A DNA stretch of 64,000 nt from Herbaspirillum frisingense GSF30 (GCF_000300975.2 NZ_AEEC02000019.1:1-64000), one strand, 5' to 3'; positions 35,790 to 44,236 are shown, counted from the stretch's first letter. Numbers and translations: made by a program. The notes: generated by a model not told the origin, from the sequence alone.

Positions 35790-35890
35790 TCGTCTGCAAA
35801 CTTGCTGCTTTCTGACGATCTGCCAATGTATTCTGTCGTGACGGCTACCTAGAATGAATCATCCGTTCACCTTCATTCTGGAGAGTCATC

Positions 35891-36985
35891 ATGCGTACCG
35901 TCCTCCTCGGCTCCGGCCACATCGGCCAGACCATCGCCCGCCTGCTGGCCACTGCCGGTGATGGTCGCACTGGTCACCACACCCACGACTACAGCGTCAC
36001 CATCGCCGACCGCGACGCCCACGCCTTGCAGGCGGTCTCAGGCCTGAATGTCGAAAAGACGGTAGTCGATTCCACCGACCCACAGGCACTGGCTGCACTG
36101 CTGCGTCAGGCCGATGTGGTCATCAATGCCCTGCCCTATCACATGGCGGTGCCGGTGGCGACGGTGGCGCGCCAGACCGGCACCCACTATTTCGACCTGA
36201 CCGAAGATGTGCAGGCGACCGCAGCGATTGCAGCGCTGGCGACGGATGCCCCCACCGTCTTCATGCCGCAATGCGGACTGGCGCCGGGCTTCATCGGCAT
36301 CGCCGCGCATCACCTGGCGGCCGGTTTCGACGAGGTACACGACATCAAGATGCGGGTGGGCGCCCTGCCGCAGTTCCCCACCAATGAATTGAAGTACAAC
36401 CTGACCTGGAGCGTGGACGGTCTCATCAACGAATACTGCCATCCTTGCGCGGCGCTGCGCGATGGCGAGCGGGTCAGCGTCGACGCCCTGGCCGACCTCG
36501 AACATTTTTCACTGGACGGTGTGGAGTACGAAGCCTTCAATACTTCCGGCGGCCTGGGCAGCCTGTGCGAGACGCTGGCCGGCAAGGTGCGCAATCTGGA
36601 CTACAAGTCGGTACGCTATCCCGGTCACCAGCAGCGCATGAAATTCCTGCTGGGCGATCTTGGCCTGCGCCATGACCAGGCCTTGCTCAAGGACATCCTG
36701 CGCAAGAGCGTGCCGGCCACCATGCAGGACGTGGTACTGGTGTTCGTCACCGTGAGCGGGCTGCGCGATGGCAAGCTGATGCAAGAGGTCTTCACCCGCA
36801 AGATCTTTGCGCGGCAGTCCGATGGCCGCTGGCAGAGCGCCATCCAGGCCAGCACCGCAGCCGGTGTCTGTGCGGCGCTGGACCTGTTCCGCGAAGGCAG
36901 GCTGCCGGCCCGGGGCTTCATCCGGCAGGAGCAGATCGCCCTGCCGGATCTACTGGCCAACCGGTTCGGCGCGGTCTATGCCTGA
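35891..36985 (+). CDS. saccharopine dehydrogenase-like amino acid dehydrogenase
   Basis: NAD(P)-dependent enzyme of 364 residues with an N-terminal Rossmann fold (GSGHIGQT at 7-14) and the family pattern DVVINALPYHMAVPVATVARQTGTHYFDLTED. The C-terminal domain includes GLAPGFIGIAAHHLA and FNTSGGLGSLCETLAGKVRNLDYKSVRYPGH. Relatives include lysine 6-dehydrogenase, saccharopine reductases and carboxynorspermidine synthases. GGAGAG lies 6 bases before the ATG. The adjacent Lrp regulator favours an amino acid catabolic role, perhaps lysine. Confidence 0.88.
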   Translation: MRTVLLGSGHIGQTIARLLATAGDGRTGHHTHDYSVTIADRDAHALQAVSGLNVEKTVVDSTDPQALAALLRQADVVINALPYHMAVPVATVARQTGTHYFDLTEDVQATAAIAALATDAPTVFMPQCGLAPGFIGIAAHHLAAGFDEVHDIKMRVGALPQFPTNELKYNLTWSVDGLINEYCHPCAALRDGERVSVDALADLEHFSLDGVEYEAFNTSGGLGSLCETLAGKVRNLDYKSVRYPGHQQRMKFLLGDLGLRHDQALLKDILRKSVPATMQDVVLVFVTVSGLRDGKLMQEVFTRKIFARQSDGRWQSAIQASTAAGVCAALDLFREGRLPARGFIRQEQIALPDLLANRFGAVYA

Positions 36986-37001
36986 GGCAGTGGCCGGCGG
37001 C

Positions 37002-37763
37002 TCACTTGCCGCCGGTGACATCAAGAAAGGTGCCGGTGATGAACGATGCTTCTTCGCTGGCCAGCCACAGCACGGCGCGCGCCACCTCTTCGGGCTGGCC
37101 GCCCCGGCCCATCGGGATACTTTCCCTGACCCGGTTGACCCGATCCGGCTCGCCGCCACTGGCATGCATCTCGGTATAGATGTGTCCCGGCCGGACACAG
37201 TTCACGCGGATGCCTTCGCGAGCCACTTCCTTGGCGAAGCCGGTGGTGAAGGTCTCCAGCGCGCCCTTGGACGCAGCGTAGTCGACATATTCATTGGGGC
37301 TGCCGAGCCGGGCAGAGGCCGAGGAAATATTGACCACCGCGCCGCCGCGTCCCTGGTAGCGATAGGCCATGCGCCGCAGCGCCTGCTGGGCGCACAGCAT
37401 GGGACCGATGGCGTTGACCGCGAAGACACGCTGCATGCGCGCGTAGCCCAGGTCTTCCAGCCGTGACTGGCGGTCCAGCATCGCTGCGTTGTTGACCAGC
37501 ACATCGATGCGTCCGAAGCTGTCATCGATGGCGGCGAAGAGCCTGGCCACCTGCTCCGGATCAGCGCTGTCGGCCTGCATCGCCAGGGCGCGCTGGCCCA
37601 GCCTGCGCACGTCGTCTGCGACGGATTGCGCCGCCTGCTCGTTGGCGAGGTAGCTCAGCGCGACATCGTAGCCGCGTGCAGCCGCCAGCCGGGCCGTGGC
37701 GGCGCCCATGCCACGGCTGCCGCCGGTGATGAGGATCAGAGGGGATGAGGAAGGGACGGACAT
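37002..37763 (-). CDS. short-chain dehydrogenase/reductase
   Basis: Classical SDR of 253 residues. The cofactor motif TGGSRGMG is at 13-20, NNAA at 91-94, Ser in NISSAS about 146-150, and the catalytic Tyr162 and Lys166 lie in YAASK. The C-terminal PEEVARAVLWLASEEASFITGTFLDVTGG is typical of glucose/3-oxoacyl-ACP reductase-like SDRs. GGAG precedes the ATG at 37763; the longer frame to 37817 has no such support. It ends 16 bases from the convergent dehydrogenase gene. Confidence 0.92.
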   Translation of the reverse strand: MSVPSSSPLILITGGSRGMGAATARLAAARGYDVALSYLANEQAAQSVADDVRRLGQRALAMQADSADPEQVARLFAAIDDSFGRIDVLVNNAAMLDRQSRLEDLGYARMQRVFAVNAIGPMLCAQQALRRMAYRYQGRGGAVVNISSASARLGSPNEYVDYAASKGALETFTTGFAKEVAREGIRVNCVRPGHIYTEMHASGGEPDRVNRVRESIPMGRGGQPEEVARAVLWLASEEASFITGTFLDVTGGK

Positions 37764-37826
37764 GGTCGTTCTCCGAAAGGGTAAAACGGGAAACCTGTCT
37801 GGCAGTGCCTGAGGCACATGTCGGCT

Positions 37827-38663
37827 TCAGCCGATCAGGACCGTGCCGGCAGCGATGGCGGCGCACGCCAGCAGGCGCGCCAGGCCCAGGGATTCACCCA
37901 GGAACAGGTAGCCGATCAGCGCCGCGAACAGCACGCTGGTCTCGCGCAGTGCCGAGACCGCGCCCATCGGTGCCAGGTCCATGGCGTAGATGACGATGCC
38001 GTAGGCCAGCAGCGAGACCAGTCCACCGGCAAAGGCGCGAGCGAATCCCGGCTGCAACATGAAGATCACACGCAGGCCGCGTGGGCGGCGCAGCGCGAGG
38101 TAGACCAGCGGCATGAGCAGTCCCCAGCCCGCTGACATCCACGCGGTATAGGCCAGCGGCGCCCCCGAAAGACGCACGCCGATGCCATCGACCACGCTGT
38201 AGGCAGCAATGAAACAACCGGTCGCCAGCGCATAAGGCAGGCCCGGCAGCGCCAGCCCGCCTCGGCGAAACGCCAGGGCTACGATGCCACCCGACACCAG
38301 TACGATACCCAGCAGAACGACCGCGCTCATCTGTTCACCTGCGAAGATAGCGGCACCCAGGGTCACCAGCACCGGCGAACATCCGCGTGCGATCGGGTAG
38401 GTCTGGCCCAGCTCACCGGCCCGGTAGCTGCGCACCAGGAACAGGTTGTAGCCCACATGCAGCAGCGCCGAGCCGGCTGCATAGGGCCAGCTGGCCGCTA
38501 GCGGCGAAGCCAGGAAGGGCATGGCAGCGAGGCTGGCCAGCGCCACTGCCATGCACATCACGGTCATCGACCAGAGGCGGTCGCCGCCGGCACGCAGCAA
38601 GGCGTTCCAGGCGGCATGCAGGAAGGCGGCGAGGAGGATGAGCAATACGATAGGCAGGGACAT
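37827..38663 (-). CDS. EamA/DMT-superfamily transporter
   Basis: Inner-membrane transporter of 278 residues with about ten hydrophobic helices and two EamA repeats (LLAAFLHAAWNALLRAGGD ... and the second half from about residue 140). It probably exports or imports small metabolites; the substrate is unknown. No strong Shine-Dalgarno site is seen. A 20-base palindrome lies 54 bases upstream, between this gene and a LysR gene on the same strand. Confidence 0.9.
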   Translation of the reverse strand: MSLPIVLLILLAAFLHAAWNALLRAGGDRLWSMTVMCMAVALASLAAMPFLASPLAASWPYAAGSALLHVGYNLFLVRSYRAGELGQTYPIARGCSPVLVTLGAAIFAGEQMSAVVLLGIVLVSGGIVALAFRRGGLALPGLPYALATGCFIAAYSVVDGIGVRLSGAPLAYTAWMSAGWGLLMPLVYLALRRPRGLRVIFMLQPGFARAFAGGLVSLLAYGIVIYAMDLAPMGAVSALRETSVLFAALIGYLFLGESLGLARLLACAAIAAGTVLIG

Positions 38664-38716
38664 GCGCCATGGTAAGCACGACCGGGCGCGGACCCAAGCG
38701 AAGTCTCCTCATCCCG

Positions 38717-38736
38717 GCATGAGCAATTGCTCATGC
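38717..38736. promoter_or_regulatory. perfect 20-base palindrome upstream of the EamA gene
   Basis: GCATGAGCAATTGCTCATGC is perfectly symmetrical. Its core ATGA-N8-TCAT recurs at 39702-39717 upstream of the LysR gene, so both may be sites for that regulator. Confidence 0.6.
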
Positions 38737-38746
38737 TACGCGGCCA

Positions 38747-39655
38747 TCAAGGTCCATAGCCTTGTGCAGCCTGCAGGGATTGCGCCATCATCCACGCGCG
38801 GAAGCTGGCCACATGCGGCTGCACCTCCACGCCCTGGGGACAGACGAAGTAGTAGGCCAGGGGCGAAGGCAGGGCCAGCGTGAACAGCCTGACCAGGCTA
38901 CCGCTGGCCAGCTCCTGCTCCACATGGCCGCTGCGGGCCAGGGCCACGCCCTGGCCCAGCAGGGCTGCTTCGATGGTCATGTTGGTATCGGCCAGCCGTA
39001 CGTTCTCGCGCAAGGCCGGTGCCGTCACGCCGGCTTGCTGGAACCACAGGTCCCACTTGGGCACCATGTCGGCGCCGGCACGGGTGAGCAGGGGATAGCG
39101 CAGCAGGTCGGCCGGCTTGTGCGGCTTGCCCAGGCGCTGCAGCAAGCCCGGGCTGACCACCGGGAAGATCTGTTCGCGGAACAGGAACTCCGAGAACAGG
39201 CCCGGGTAGGGTCCGGTACCAAAGCGGATGGCCACGTCCGGCTCGCCGGGCATGAAGCGGATGGCGGCGTCGGTGGTCTCCAGCGTGACCAGGATGTCGG
39301 GATGGTCCTGCGCCAGATCGGGAAGGCGCGGCAACAGCCACTTGAGCGCGAAGGAATAGGTGGTGCTGACCTTGAGCCTGACGCGTCCATTCTGCTCACG
39401 CAGTTCGCCCAGGGTGGATTCCAGCTTCATGAAGAACTCCCGCACCACCGGCGCCAGCGCCGCGCCGGCCGGGGTCAGCGTGAGCGACTTGCCACGCTGG
39501 AACAACTGCACACCCCAGAGTTCTTCCAGATGCCGCAGCTGGTGGCTGACCGCGCTCTGGGTGACGTGCAATTCCTCGGAGGCGGCGGTGAAGGTGGCGT
39601 GCCGGGTCGCGACTTCGAAGGCGCGCAAGGTGGCGGTGGGGGGCAGGTCTCGCAT
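38747..39655 (-). CDS. LysR-family regulator, GcvA-like
   Basis: LysR regulator of 302 residues. The HTH (1-62; ATLRAFEVATRHATFTAASEELHVTQSAVSHQLRHLEE) has the GcvA-type SAVSHQLRHLE pattern, and the effector domain (about 90-295) contains PDVAIRFGTGPYPGL. It is upstream of the EamA gene on the same strand with 83 bases between, including a 20-base palindrome. It probably controls that transporter and itself. Confidence 0.93.
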   Translation of the reverse strand: MRDLPPTATLRAFEVATRHATFTAASEELHVTQSAVSHQLRHLEELWGVQLFQRGKSLTLTPAGAALAPVVREFFMKLESTLGELREQNGRVRLKVSTTYSFALKWLLPRLPDLAQDHPDILVTLETTDAAIRFMPGEPDVAIRFGTGPYPGLFSEFLFREQIFPVVSPGLLQRLGKPHKPADLLRYPLLTRAGADMVPKWDLWFQQAGVTAPALRENVRLADTNMTIEAALLGQGVALARSGHVEQELASGSLVRLFTLALPSPLAYYFVCPQGVEVQPHVASFRAWMMAQSLQAAQGYGP

Positions 39656-39701
39656 GGGCCGGACTCTCGGAACGGGAGGTCGTCAGCATCGCCAACCTCG
39701 T

Positions 39702-39717
39702 ATGAACGGATGCTCAT
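39702..39717. promoter_or_regulatory. second ATGA-N8-TCAT site upstream of the GcvA-like gene
   Basis: ATGAACGGATGCTCAT shares both outer arms and the right-hand GCTCAT of the 20-base palindrome at 38717. It lies 47 bases upstream of the LysR start. Confidence 0.45.
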
Positions 39718-39790
39718 GATAGCAAGCGCCTGCCCGGGCTGCGCAAGGCAAGCTACGGCGGAGTATACGTAAAGTCTAATTTTAGATAAT

Positions 39791-40453
39791 ATGTATTGCA
39801 TGACTTCACGCTCCCGCAAAAAGAAACCCGACCGTCCCGACCATGCCCTGCTGCTGTCGCAATTGCAGCAGGTTGCCCTTGGGCTGGGCGAGACCTTCGC
39901 CCCCTTCTGCGAAGTGGTGCTGCACGACCTGCGCGATGCGGACCATTCCATCGTGGCCTTGCACAACAACCTGTCCGGGCGCGAAGTGGGCGACGCCACC
40001 ACCGAACTGGGCCTGGCACGCATCGCCGACGAAAGCTATCCGCAAGTGCTGACCAACTACGCCAACACCCTGCCCGACGGGCGCCAGGCCAAGAGCACGT
40101 CGATCGGTATCAAAGACGCTGATGGCAAGTACGTGGCGGCGCTGTGCATGAACATCGACCTGACGCTGTTCGGCGCCTTGCAGGGCATGCTGCGCCAGTT
40201 CGGCGGCATCGATGGCGCGGTGCGCGTGGCCGAGACGCTGGAGCCGGCCGGCGCGGACGCCCTGCGCAGTCGTATCGACGATTTTGCGACGCGCCTGTCG
40301 ACCACGCCGCGCAGCCTCAAGGCCGAGGACCGCCGCCAGTTGATGCGCGAGCTGCGCCAGAGCGGCTGCATGGATGTGCGCCGGGCGGCCGAGATCGTGG
40401 CAGCGCACCTGGGCGTCTCACGTGCGACGGTCTACAACGACGAGAAGGACTGA
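39791..40453 (+). CDS. YheO/DauR-like regulator (PAS-like plus C-terminal HTH)
   Basis: Regulator of 220 residues. The N-terminal YheO-like PAS domain (about 20-140; LGETFAPFCEVVLHDLRDADHSIVALHNN, SIGIKDADGKYVAALCMNID) is followed by a C-terminal HTH_22 domain (about 175-220; DVRRAAEIVAAHLGVSRATVYNDEK), as in DauR. A second ATG at 39800 would give MTSRSRKKK. No ribosome site is visible, and a TAATAT-like box overlaps the start, so a very short leader is possible. It is followed 82 bases later by the dehydratase gene it probably regulates. TCTAATTTTAGA at 39775-39786 may be an operator. Confidence 0.88.
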   Translation: MYCMTSRSRKKKPDRPDHALLLSQLQQVALGLGETFAPFCEVVLHDLRDADHSIVALHNNLSGREVGDATTELGLARIADESYPQVLTNYANTLPDGRQAKSTSIGIKDADGKYVAALCMNIDLTLFGALQGMLRQFGGIDGAVRVAETLEPAGADALRSRIDDFATRLSTTPRSLKAEDRRQLMRELRQSGCMDVRRAAEIVAAHLGVSRATVYNDEKD

Positions 40454-40535
40454 CCCGCCCCGCACCGACGCCGGCTCCTCCTTCTGATTGCGCTATCGAA
40501 TCCCTCCGACTCCACCCTGCCTCCAAAGGAAAATC

Positions 40536-41516
40536 ATGATCCCCGTTTCCAGCGCCACCGAATTGCCCAGCTTCGCCGATGTCCTGCTGGCCGCCGAACG
40601 CATCAAGCCCTGGGCGCACAGGACGCCGGTGTTGCGCTCGCGTACCGCCGATGCCGAGCTTGGCGCGCAACTGTTCTTCAAGTGCGAAAACTTCCAGCGC
40701 ATGGGCGCCTTCAAGTTCCGCGGAGCGATGAATGCGCTGTCGCAATTCGATGCAGACCAGCGCCGCCACGGGGTGATCACCTTCTCTTCCGGCAATCACG
40801 CGCAGGGGACGGCGCTGGCCGCGCAGTTGCTGGGCATCCCCGCAGTGATCGTGATGCCGCAGGATGCGCCGGCGGCCAAGGTCGCCGCCACCCGTGGCTA
40901 TGGCGCCGAAGTGGTCACCTATGACCGCTACACCGAAGACCGCGAAGCCATCGGTGCGCGCCTGGCGGCCGAGCGCAAGATGACGCTGATCCCGCCCTAC
41001 GATCATCCGCACGTGATGGCCGGCCAGGGCACGGCCACGCTGGAATTGCTGCAGGAGACCGGACCGCTGGATGCGCTGTTCGTCTGTGTCGGCGGTGGCG
41101 GCCTGCTGTCGGGTGCGGCACTGGCGGCCCGCGCGCTGGCGCCGGACTGCAAGATCTACGGCGTGGAACCGGAGGCCGGCAATGATGGCCAGCAATCGCT
41201 GCGCGCCGGTCATGTGGTCCACATCGATACCCCGAAGACCATCGCCGATGGTGCGCAGACCCAGCACCTGGGCAAGTACACCTTCGAGGTGATCCGCCAG
41301 CTGGTGGACGACATCCACACCGTCAGCGACGCAGAACTGATTGCCGGCCTGCGCTTCTTCGCCGAACGCATGAAGATGGTAGTGGAGCCGACCGGCTGCC
41401 TGGGCTTTGCTGCCGCCCGCAAGTTAAAGGACCAGTTGCAGGGCAAGCGGGTGGGCGTGATCATCAGCGGCGGCAATGTGGACCTGGGCAAGCTTTCCGC
41501 TTACCTGGCCAGCTAA
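40536..41516 (+). CDS. PLP-dependent threonine/serine dehydratase family, hydroxyaspartate ammonia-lyase-like
   Basis: Fold-type II PLP enzyme of 326 residues. The cofactor Schiff-base Lys60 lies in GAFKFRGA, the substrate loop SSGNHAQG about 83-90, and the phosphate-binding glycine loop CVGGGGLLSG about 181-190. The single-domain length without an ACT domain fits serine racemase or threo-3-hydroxyaspartate ammonia-lyase rather than biosynthetic IlvA. AAGGA lies 7 bases before the ATG at 40536; the longer frame starts in non-coding-like sequence. It is paired with the upstream DauR-like regulator. Confidence 0.9.
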   Translation: MIPVSSATELPSFADVLLAAERIKPWAHRTPVLRSRTADAELGAQLFFKCENFQRMGAFKFRGAMNALSQFDADQRRHGVITFSSGNHAQGTALAAQLLGIPAVIVMPQDAPAAKVAATRGYGAEVVTYDRYTEDREAIGARLAAERKMTLIPPYDHPHVMAGQGTATLELLQETGPLDALFVCVGGGGLLSGAALAARALAPDCKIYGVEPEAGNDGQQSLRAGHVVHIDTPKTIADGAQTQHLGKYTFEVIRQLVDDIHTVSDAELIAGLRFFAERMKMVVEPTGCLGFAAARKLKDQLQGKRVGVIISGGNVDLGKLSAYLAS

Positions 41517-41614
41517 TCGTTTACACCAATATCATCGTCGGCGGTTTTGGCTTACAGTCGCAGGCAGCCTTAGCCCGCACACCCCTCATCTACCTAACAA
41601 GGATTGGAACCACC

Positions 41615-41974
41615 ATGCCCCATCTCGTTGTGGAATACACCGGCAATCTCACCCTCGACGTACAGCCCACCCTGCTCAAGCTCAACCAGGCACTGGTGGC
41701 CAGCGGACACTTTGACGAAAACGCCATCAAGGCGCGCGCCGTGCGTCTGGATGACTACCTCGTCGGCACCGCCGCCGATGCCAAGCGAGCCTTCGTGGCA
41801 CTGCGCCTGTCCATCCTGACCGGCCGCACGCTGGAAGAAAAGAAGCAGGTCGCCGACCTGCTGGGCGCGGCCATCCAGAAGGACCAGAGCTGGCCGGCAC
41901 AGACCCAGGTGCAGATCACGGTGGACGTGGTGGACATGCAGCGCGAGACCTACTTCAAGCTTGCCGCGCAGTAA
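41615..41974 (+). CDS. 5-carboxymethyl-2-hydroxymuconate delta-isomerase family protein
   Basis: Small tautomerase-superfamily enzyme of 119 residues. The start MPHLVVEYTGN gives the catalytic N-terminal Pro after Met removal, and the CHMI pattern continues with VRLDDYLVGT and FVALRLSILTGRTLEEKKQVADLLG. CHMI acts in homoprotocatechuate (4-hydroxyphenylacetate) breakdown, but no other gene of that pathway is nearby, so the substrate is open. A terminator follows. Confidence 0.88.
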   Translation: MPHLVVEYTGNLTLDVQPTLLKLNQALVASGHFDENAIKARAVRLDDYLVGTAADAKRAFVALRLSILTGRTLEEKKQVADLLGAAIQKDQSWPAQTQVQITVDVVDMQRETYFKLAAQ

Positions 41975-42050
41975 GCGCGGCAGCGCCCACAGCACGCGAG
42001 GGGAAGCGTTCCCTTGATCTGCGTGGGTGCTGGAACGCAGGAACGAAAAA

Positions 42051-42083
42051 GCCGTCCGGTATTTGCCGGACGGCTTCTTTTTT
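42051..42083 (+). terminator. Rho-independent terminator
   Basis: GCCGTCCGG (42051-42059) pairs with CCGGACGGC (42066-42074), followed by TTC and six T. It ends the dehydratase/CHMI region. Confidence 0.92.
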
Positions 42084-42145
42084 GGTGCTGTCGATGGGGG
42101 TGCGCTGACCGGTATTGTTCTTCTGCAAGGTCAGCAGCAATGTCC

Positions 42146-42556
42146 TCAGGAGGCCAGCGCCGGCTCGCGTGCGACTTCGCGGAACTGCACCACATTGCCT
42201 TCCGGATCGAAGCCATCGCAGGCACGGAAGTCCGGCCCGCTCCATTCGGCGTCGGCGGGCTTCATGCCACCGCCGAGCTGTTGCGTGCTCAACCTGGCCT
42301 GGGCCAGCGAGCGCACCGGCAGGAACAGCTTGACCGGCACGTTCTCACGCAACACCGGTGGCGCGCTGATTTCCAACGTGGCTGCTGCGGCGGGCGGAAT
42401 GGCATGGATCACCAACAGGAAATCCTCGGCCTCGATCACTACCTTTTCTGCATGGGCATGCTTGGGAACCACCGCCAGCACCTGCGCATAGAACGCGGCG
42501 AGGCGGGCTACATCTTTGGCGAACAGGACTGCGCCTGCTTTGGGCTGGGTCGACAT
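42146..42556 (-). CDS. glyoxalase/VOC superfamily protein
   Basis: VOC-fold protein of 136 residues with one beta-alpha-beta-beta-beta pattern from VLFAKDVARLAAFYAQVLAV to CDGFDPEGNVVQFREV, where the terminal Glu/Gln positions usually bind metal. The frame extends to a TTG codon at 42568, but ATG 42556 with GCAGAG upstream is preferred. Whether it binds a drug, acts on a metabolite or is a fosfomycin-type enzyme cannot be told. Confidence 0.85.
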   Translation of the reverse strand: MSTQPKAGAVLFAKDVARLAAFYAQVLAVVPKHAHAEKVVIEAEDFLLVIHAIPPAAAATLEISAPPVLRENVPVKLFLPVRSLAQARLSTQQLGGGMKPADAEWSGPDFRACDGFDPEGNVVQFREVAREPALAS

Positions 42557-42645
42557 CTCTGCTTTCAAAAACGTTGATCGGATCTACGGAACGGCAGAGT
42601 TTATTTAGGACCAAGCAGCTTTGCAAGCATTAATCGTCACCTTGT

Positions 42646-42695
42646 GGCGACATGATTTTGTCGCCTCATGGCGACGCCTGAATGTCGCCTTTTTT
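42646..42695 (+). terminator. orphan double hairpin with T-run
   Basis: Hairpin 1 is GGCGACA (42646-42652) with TGTCGCC (42659-42665). Hairpin 2 is GGCGAC (42670-42675) with GTCGCC (42684-42689), followed by six T. It looks like a rightward terminator, but no rightward protein gene lies within 550 bases upstream after the terminator at 42051, so it may end a small RNA or act as an attenuator. Confidence 0.55.
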
Positions 42696-42867
42696 CGCTC
42701 TATTGCAGAGCAATATAAGAATCCGCTGACACGCGAAAGTGGCGCTGTCCGATGGGCATTTCCGAGGGCGCAATTTATTGTTACGCATCGCCGTGAAGAC
42801 ACTGGCAAAACGTCAATTGTCGGCATGATCAGCGAAGCTGTTCTTATGTGATCGGAATGGCATCGTT

Positions 42868-42899
42868 TCCGCTACAACGAGGTATAAATTGTAAGCGGA
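42868..42899. promoter_or_regulatory. inverted repeat around TATAAA upstream of the GGDEF gene
   Basis: TCCGCTACAA and TTGTAAGCGGA pair with one bulged base around an 11-base loop containing TATAAA. It is about 215 bases upstream of the diguanylate cyclase start. Confidence 0.4.
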
Positions 42900-43112
42900 T
42901 GTTCCAAAGCGGTTTACTTCGGGACGTGATCTGCTACCTTGATGTCGCAGGGCAACATGATGTGCGGTGATGTACGGTTGATGAAGAAGAAAAATATTTC
43001 CGTCCGCGCACCAGACCACCAGAACATCCTGCACCGTCCTCCCCACTGCCTCACACGAAGCACCGACGGTGAATCAAATAAAACGAAACCCAACCCTCAC
43101 GAGTATCACGCC

Positions 43113-44207
43113 ATGAACATTCGAGATTTGCACGCCCAGTACACTCCCGAACGCTCCCTCTTCCAGCGTACCCAAGGCCGCCAGCGCGGACTGACCGACA
43201 CCCGCGTCGAACTGGCGCACACCGACAGCGACGCCGACGCCTGGCTGGAACCGGCACTCTCCGACTTCATCTCGCTGGCCTCCAGCGTGTGCGGTACTCC
43301 CATGGGCATGTTCAGCCAGCTGCACCCCGACATCGGCCTGCAACAACCCTATCTGTCGGTGATCAACGGCCGTGGCGACAGCCGCAACCAGTGGTGGCAC
43401 TTCCCCGGCCAGACAGGCGTGCTGCGCAATGCAGTGGACTTTTCCTTGTGCGACATGGCGGCCCGCACGCCGGGCGTGGTGACCGAAATCACCGATCTGC
43501 GTACTGTCGAACGTTTTGCTGTCAGCGCCCTGGCCAATGGCACCCCACCGGTGCGGTTCTACGCCGCCGTGCCGCTGGTGTCGGGCAATGGCGACATCAT
43601 GGGCACGCTGTGCGTGATGGACCGCGAACCACGCGCCCTGTCCGCTACGCAACGTGATGCCTTCCTGAAGCTGGGCCGCCAGCTCGAAGCCCTGCTCGAC
43701 AGCCATCGCGCCATGCAGAAGCTGGAGCAGCAGACCATGACCGACTCCTTGACCGGCATCGGCAATCGTCGCAGCTTCGATTCGCGCCTGCGCGAAGAAT
43801 GGACCCGCCACCTGCGTAACGCGCGACCGCTGTCGATGCTGATGGTGGACGTGGATTATTTCAAGCAGTACAACGACACCTACGGTCACCCGGCAGGCGA
43901 TGCCATGCTGCAGCAACTGGCAAGGGTGCTGCGTTCACCGCTGCGTGCCAGCGATTTCCTGGCCCGCTACGGTGGCGACGAGTTTTCGCTGATCCTGCCC
44001 GATACCGACGAGACCGGCGCACAGCAGGTTGCCGATCGCATCAAGCAGGCGGTGGCGCGGGTGAAGTGGCCGCATACCGATATCGAGATCAGCCTGGGCG
44101 CAGCCACCGTAACGCCCTCTGAAATGTGCGACTTCAGCGCACTGCTGCATGCGGCCGACCAGGCCATGTACCAACGCAAGCACGGCCGCAATCCACGCAA
44201 CGCCTGA
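43113..44207 (+). CDS. GAF-GGDEF diguanylate cyclase
   Basis: Predicted soluble diguanylate cyclase of 364 residues. The GAF-like sensor domain (about 35-195) is followed by the GGDEF domain (205-360). The catalytic motif GGDEF at 287-291 is intact and is preceded at the right spacing by an RxxD inhibitory site, RASD at 278-281. It should make c-di-GMP with product feedback. The frame is open to 42939, but the domain start supports ATG 43113. Its ribosome site is weak. The GAF ligand is unknown. Confidence 0.92.
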   Translation: MNIRDLHAQYTPERSLFQRTQGRQRGLTDTRVELAHTDSDADAWLEPALSDFISLASSVCGTPMGMFSQLHPDIGLQQPYLSVINGRGDSRNQWWHFPGQTGVLRNAVDFSLCDMAARTPGVVTEITDLRTVERFAVSALANGTPPVRFYAAVPLVSGNGDIMGTLCVMDREPRALSATQRDAFLKLGRQLEALLDSHRAMQKLEQQTMTDSLTGIGNRRSFDSRLREEWTRHLRNARPLSMLMVDVDYFKQYNDTYGHPAGDAMLQQLARVLRSPLRASDFLARYGGDEFSLILPDTDETGAQQVADRIKQAVARVKWPHTDIEISLGAATVTPSEMCDFSALLHAADQAMYQRKHGRNPRNA

Positions 44208-44236
44208 AGTCTGCAGGACCCGCTGCAAACGAATGA

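Larger units (their letters stand above)
42557..43112. other. 556-base AT-richer intergenic region with structured repeats
   Basis: No protein gene is supported. It holds a double hairpin ending in a T-run (42646-42695), an imperfect inverted repeat around TATAAA (42868-42899) and a tandem 10-base repeat TGATGTGCGG/TGATGTACGG (42958-42977). Base composition is visibly lower in GC than the flanking genes. Confidence 0.6.

Noticed and set aside
42621-42851. 76-codon open frame in the VOC/GGDEF gap
   Set aside because: No ribosome site, passes through the double hairpin, and the translation resembles no protein pattern.
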